This document shows positions 63,111-64,000 of a DNA stretch of 64,000 bases, piece by piece. Origin of the DNA: Humibacter sp. RRB41 (GTDB lineage: Bacteria; Actinomycetota; Actinomycetes; Actinomycetales; Microbacteriaceae); assembly GCF_022761015.1 (NCBI RefSeq), contig NZ_JAKWJQ010000004.1, positions 434,001 to 498,000 on the forward strand, written 5' to 3'. The notes under the pieces are model-generated. The model saw nothing but the letters and a program-made list of their open reading frames with translations. It searched no databases and was not told the origin of the DNA. Every line of letters starts with the position of its first letter. Position 1 is the stretch's first letter. The position numbers were made by a program, and so were the translations under genes.

Positions 63111-64000
63111 ATGACGAACGTGCTCACAGTGGAACACACGGCCCCCGGTGGCTGGCTGGCCGCCGTGATCCCCGGACGACTGGCCGTCGTGCACCGTACG
63201 GCCGATGATGACGGATTCGCGGCCCGCCTCTGGGCGGCGCTCAGCGACGACGACGGCATCCGTCTCGTCATCGACGAACTCGCGAAGGGCGGCCTGACGA
63301 ATGCGCCGGGCTTCGTGCTGGCGGAGTGGGACGGCTCAGGCGACACGTTCGACGGACGCTTCATCGTGCGCGGAGGAGCCGGGGTGGTCGTCGAGACCGC
63401 TCGAGGCAGCGAGGACATCACCGCGCGCGGCGTCTCCACCTGGGTCGAGCGACCGGTGACCGGCATCACGGGATTCCGCATCGAGTGCCTGCCGTCGAAC
63501 CCGGTTGCCGGCCCTTCGCTCCCGTTGGCGGTCGGCACGGCGTGGGTGAGCGGGCTCGCGTTCGGCTCGCTCGCGGTGAACTACGTCGAGGTGGCAGACG
63601 GCATCCCGGCGGCGGAGTGGACCCCACCGGTCGTGCGGACACCGGTCGTGCAAGCGCCTGAACCCATCGCCGTGATCGTGCCTCCCGCTGAGGCCGACGC
63701 GGAGCCACCGGTCGCACAGGACGACGAGCCGGGTGAAGACGAGGTCGACCTCGACCGCACCATCGCCGACCTCGAAGTGACTGTCGCCGGTGAAGACGCC
63801 ATCCAGCCCCCGGATACGAAGGCCCAAGAGACTCCGCACGAGACCACGGGATACGACCACCTCTTCGGGGCGACCATGATGCGCAGCGTCGAAGACGCCG
63901 CGGCGCGCCCGCAGGTCGAGGATGCCGACGAGCACGCCCCGGCCGAGCCGCCTGCCGCCGCACTGATGCAGCTCCCGGTGGTGTCGCCCGCTCCGGGGGC
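63111..64000 (+). CDS. FHA-domain-type regulatory protein, N-terminal part, cut by window edge
   Basis: Open from ATG 63111 (AAGG 3 nt upstream) to the window end, 296 codons. Residues 1-150 form a conserved N-terminal domain of actinobacterial FHA proteins (GWLAAVIPGRLAVVHR, FVLAEWDGSGDTFDGRFIVRGGAGV). A Pro/Glu/Asp-rich linker (about 170-297) with the segment EVDLDRTIAD follows. The phosphothreonine-binding FHA domain itself would lie beyond the window, so its presence is inferred from this domain order and from the preceding PP2C gene. The linker has the Thr-rich acidic motifs that Ser/Thr kinases commonly phosphorylate. Confidence 0.7.
   Translation, partial: MTNVLTVEHTAPGGWLAAVIPGRLAVVHRTADDDGFAARLWAALSDDDGIRLVIDELAKGGLTNAPGFVLAEWDGSGDTFDGRFIVRGGAGVVVETARGSEDITARGVSTWVERPVTGITGFRIECLPSNPVAGPSLPLAVGTAWVSGLAFGSLAVNYVEVADGIPAAEWTPPVVRTPVVQAPEPIAVIVPPAEADAEPPVAQDDEPGEDEVDLDRTIADLEVTVAGEDAIQPPDTKAQETPHETTGYDHLFGATMMRSVEDAAARPQVEDADEHAPAEPPAAALMQLPVVSPAPG

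Overview
This window is high-GC chromosomal DNA (about two thirds G+C by eye, GCC/CTC/GAC/ATC-rich codons) from an actinomycete. The gene content fits the family Microbacteriaceae best: MalT-like LuxR regulators, a GAP/SfLAP-type membrane protein, a VIT1 transporter, GH15 beside a short glucose-6-phosphate dehydrogenase, a LigB-type ATP-dependent DNA ligase, terC followed by PP2C and an FHA-type protein, and many apparently leaderless starts. I cannot name the genus from sequence alone. Almost all of the window reads as ordinary core or near-core chromosome. There is no CRISPR array, rRNA operon or complete transposon.

Layout. 1-11.5 kb: a manganese NRAMP transporter (cut by the left edge), two tandem PLDc_N/SHOCT membrane proteins, a large LuxR regulator, a GAP-family membrane protein, a sulfatase, a HisN-like phosphatase, a cold-shock protein beside a fatty-acid desaturase, and tRNA-Lys(CTT). 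11.9-23.5 kb: a secreted GH18 chitinase-like protein, VIT1, GH15 divergent from zwf, DNA ligase, a sugar-phosphate isomerase-like gene, the otsA-otsB trehalose pair and a decapitated TetR gene. 23.5-34.6 kb: amino-acid biosynthesis (ilvD, ilvB, ilvN, ilvC, serA, a PhzF-like gene, leuB, ilvE, an FAH-family gene), giving most of the branched-chain pathway plus the first serine step on one strand. 34.6-47.4 kb: a small membrane protein, a class V aminotransferase divergent from a LysR regulator, gltX, tRNA-Gln(CTG), a Gfo/Idh/MocA oxidoreductase, a DEAD-box helicase, NUDIX and PAP2 genes, an acyltransferase-3/SGNH protein, and an SDR divergent from an HxlR regulator.

47.4-56 kb: a phosphoglycerate mutase-like phosphatase, a TetR regulator divergent from a sugar-type MFS transporter and a GH3 glycosidase, an MBL-fold hydrolase divergent from a copper P-type ATPase with a CsoR-type operator, a diacylglycerol kinase and tRNA-Glu(CTC). 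56.2-57.9 kb is the one clearly accessory segment. It is a 1.7-kb mini-island inserted at the 3' end of tRNA-Glu, bounded by a 17-bp direct repeat of the tRNA end. It carries the C-terminal tail of a tyrosine integrase and a two-gene module resembling an AbiE-type toxin-antitoxin/abortive-infection pair: an excisionase-type HTH protein overlapping a nucleotidyltransferase that is broken by a one-base frameshift. 58-64 kb returns to core genes: a YCII-like protein, epoxide hydrolase, an LMF1-like membrane protein, a structured leader before terC, PP2C phosphatase, and an FHA-type protein cut by the right edge.

Regulation visible in the DNA includes a DtxR/MntR-like box before mntH, a motif shared by the two ends of the LuxR gene, a perfect palindrome before leuB, paired operators between the TetR and MFS genes, an inverted repeat between the SDR and HxlR genes, a CsoR palindrome at the copper ATPase start, and about nine genes whose -10 element lies 6-8 nt before the start codon.
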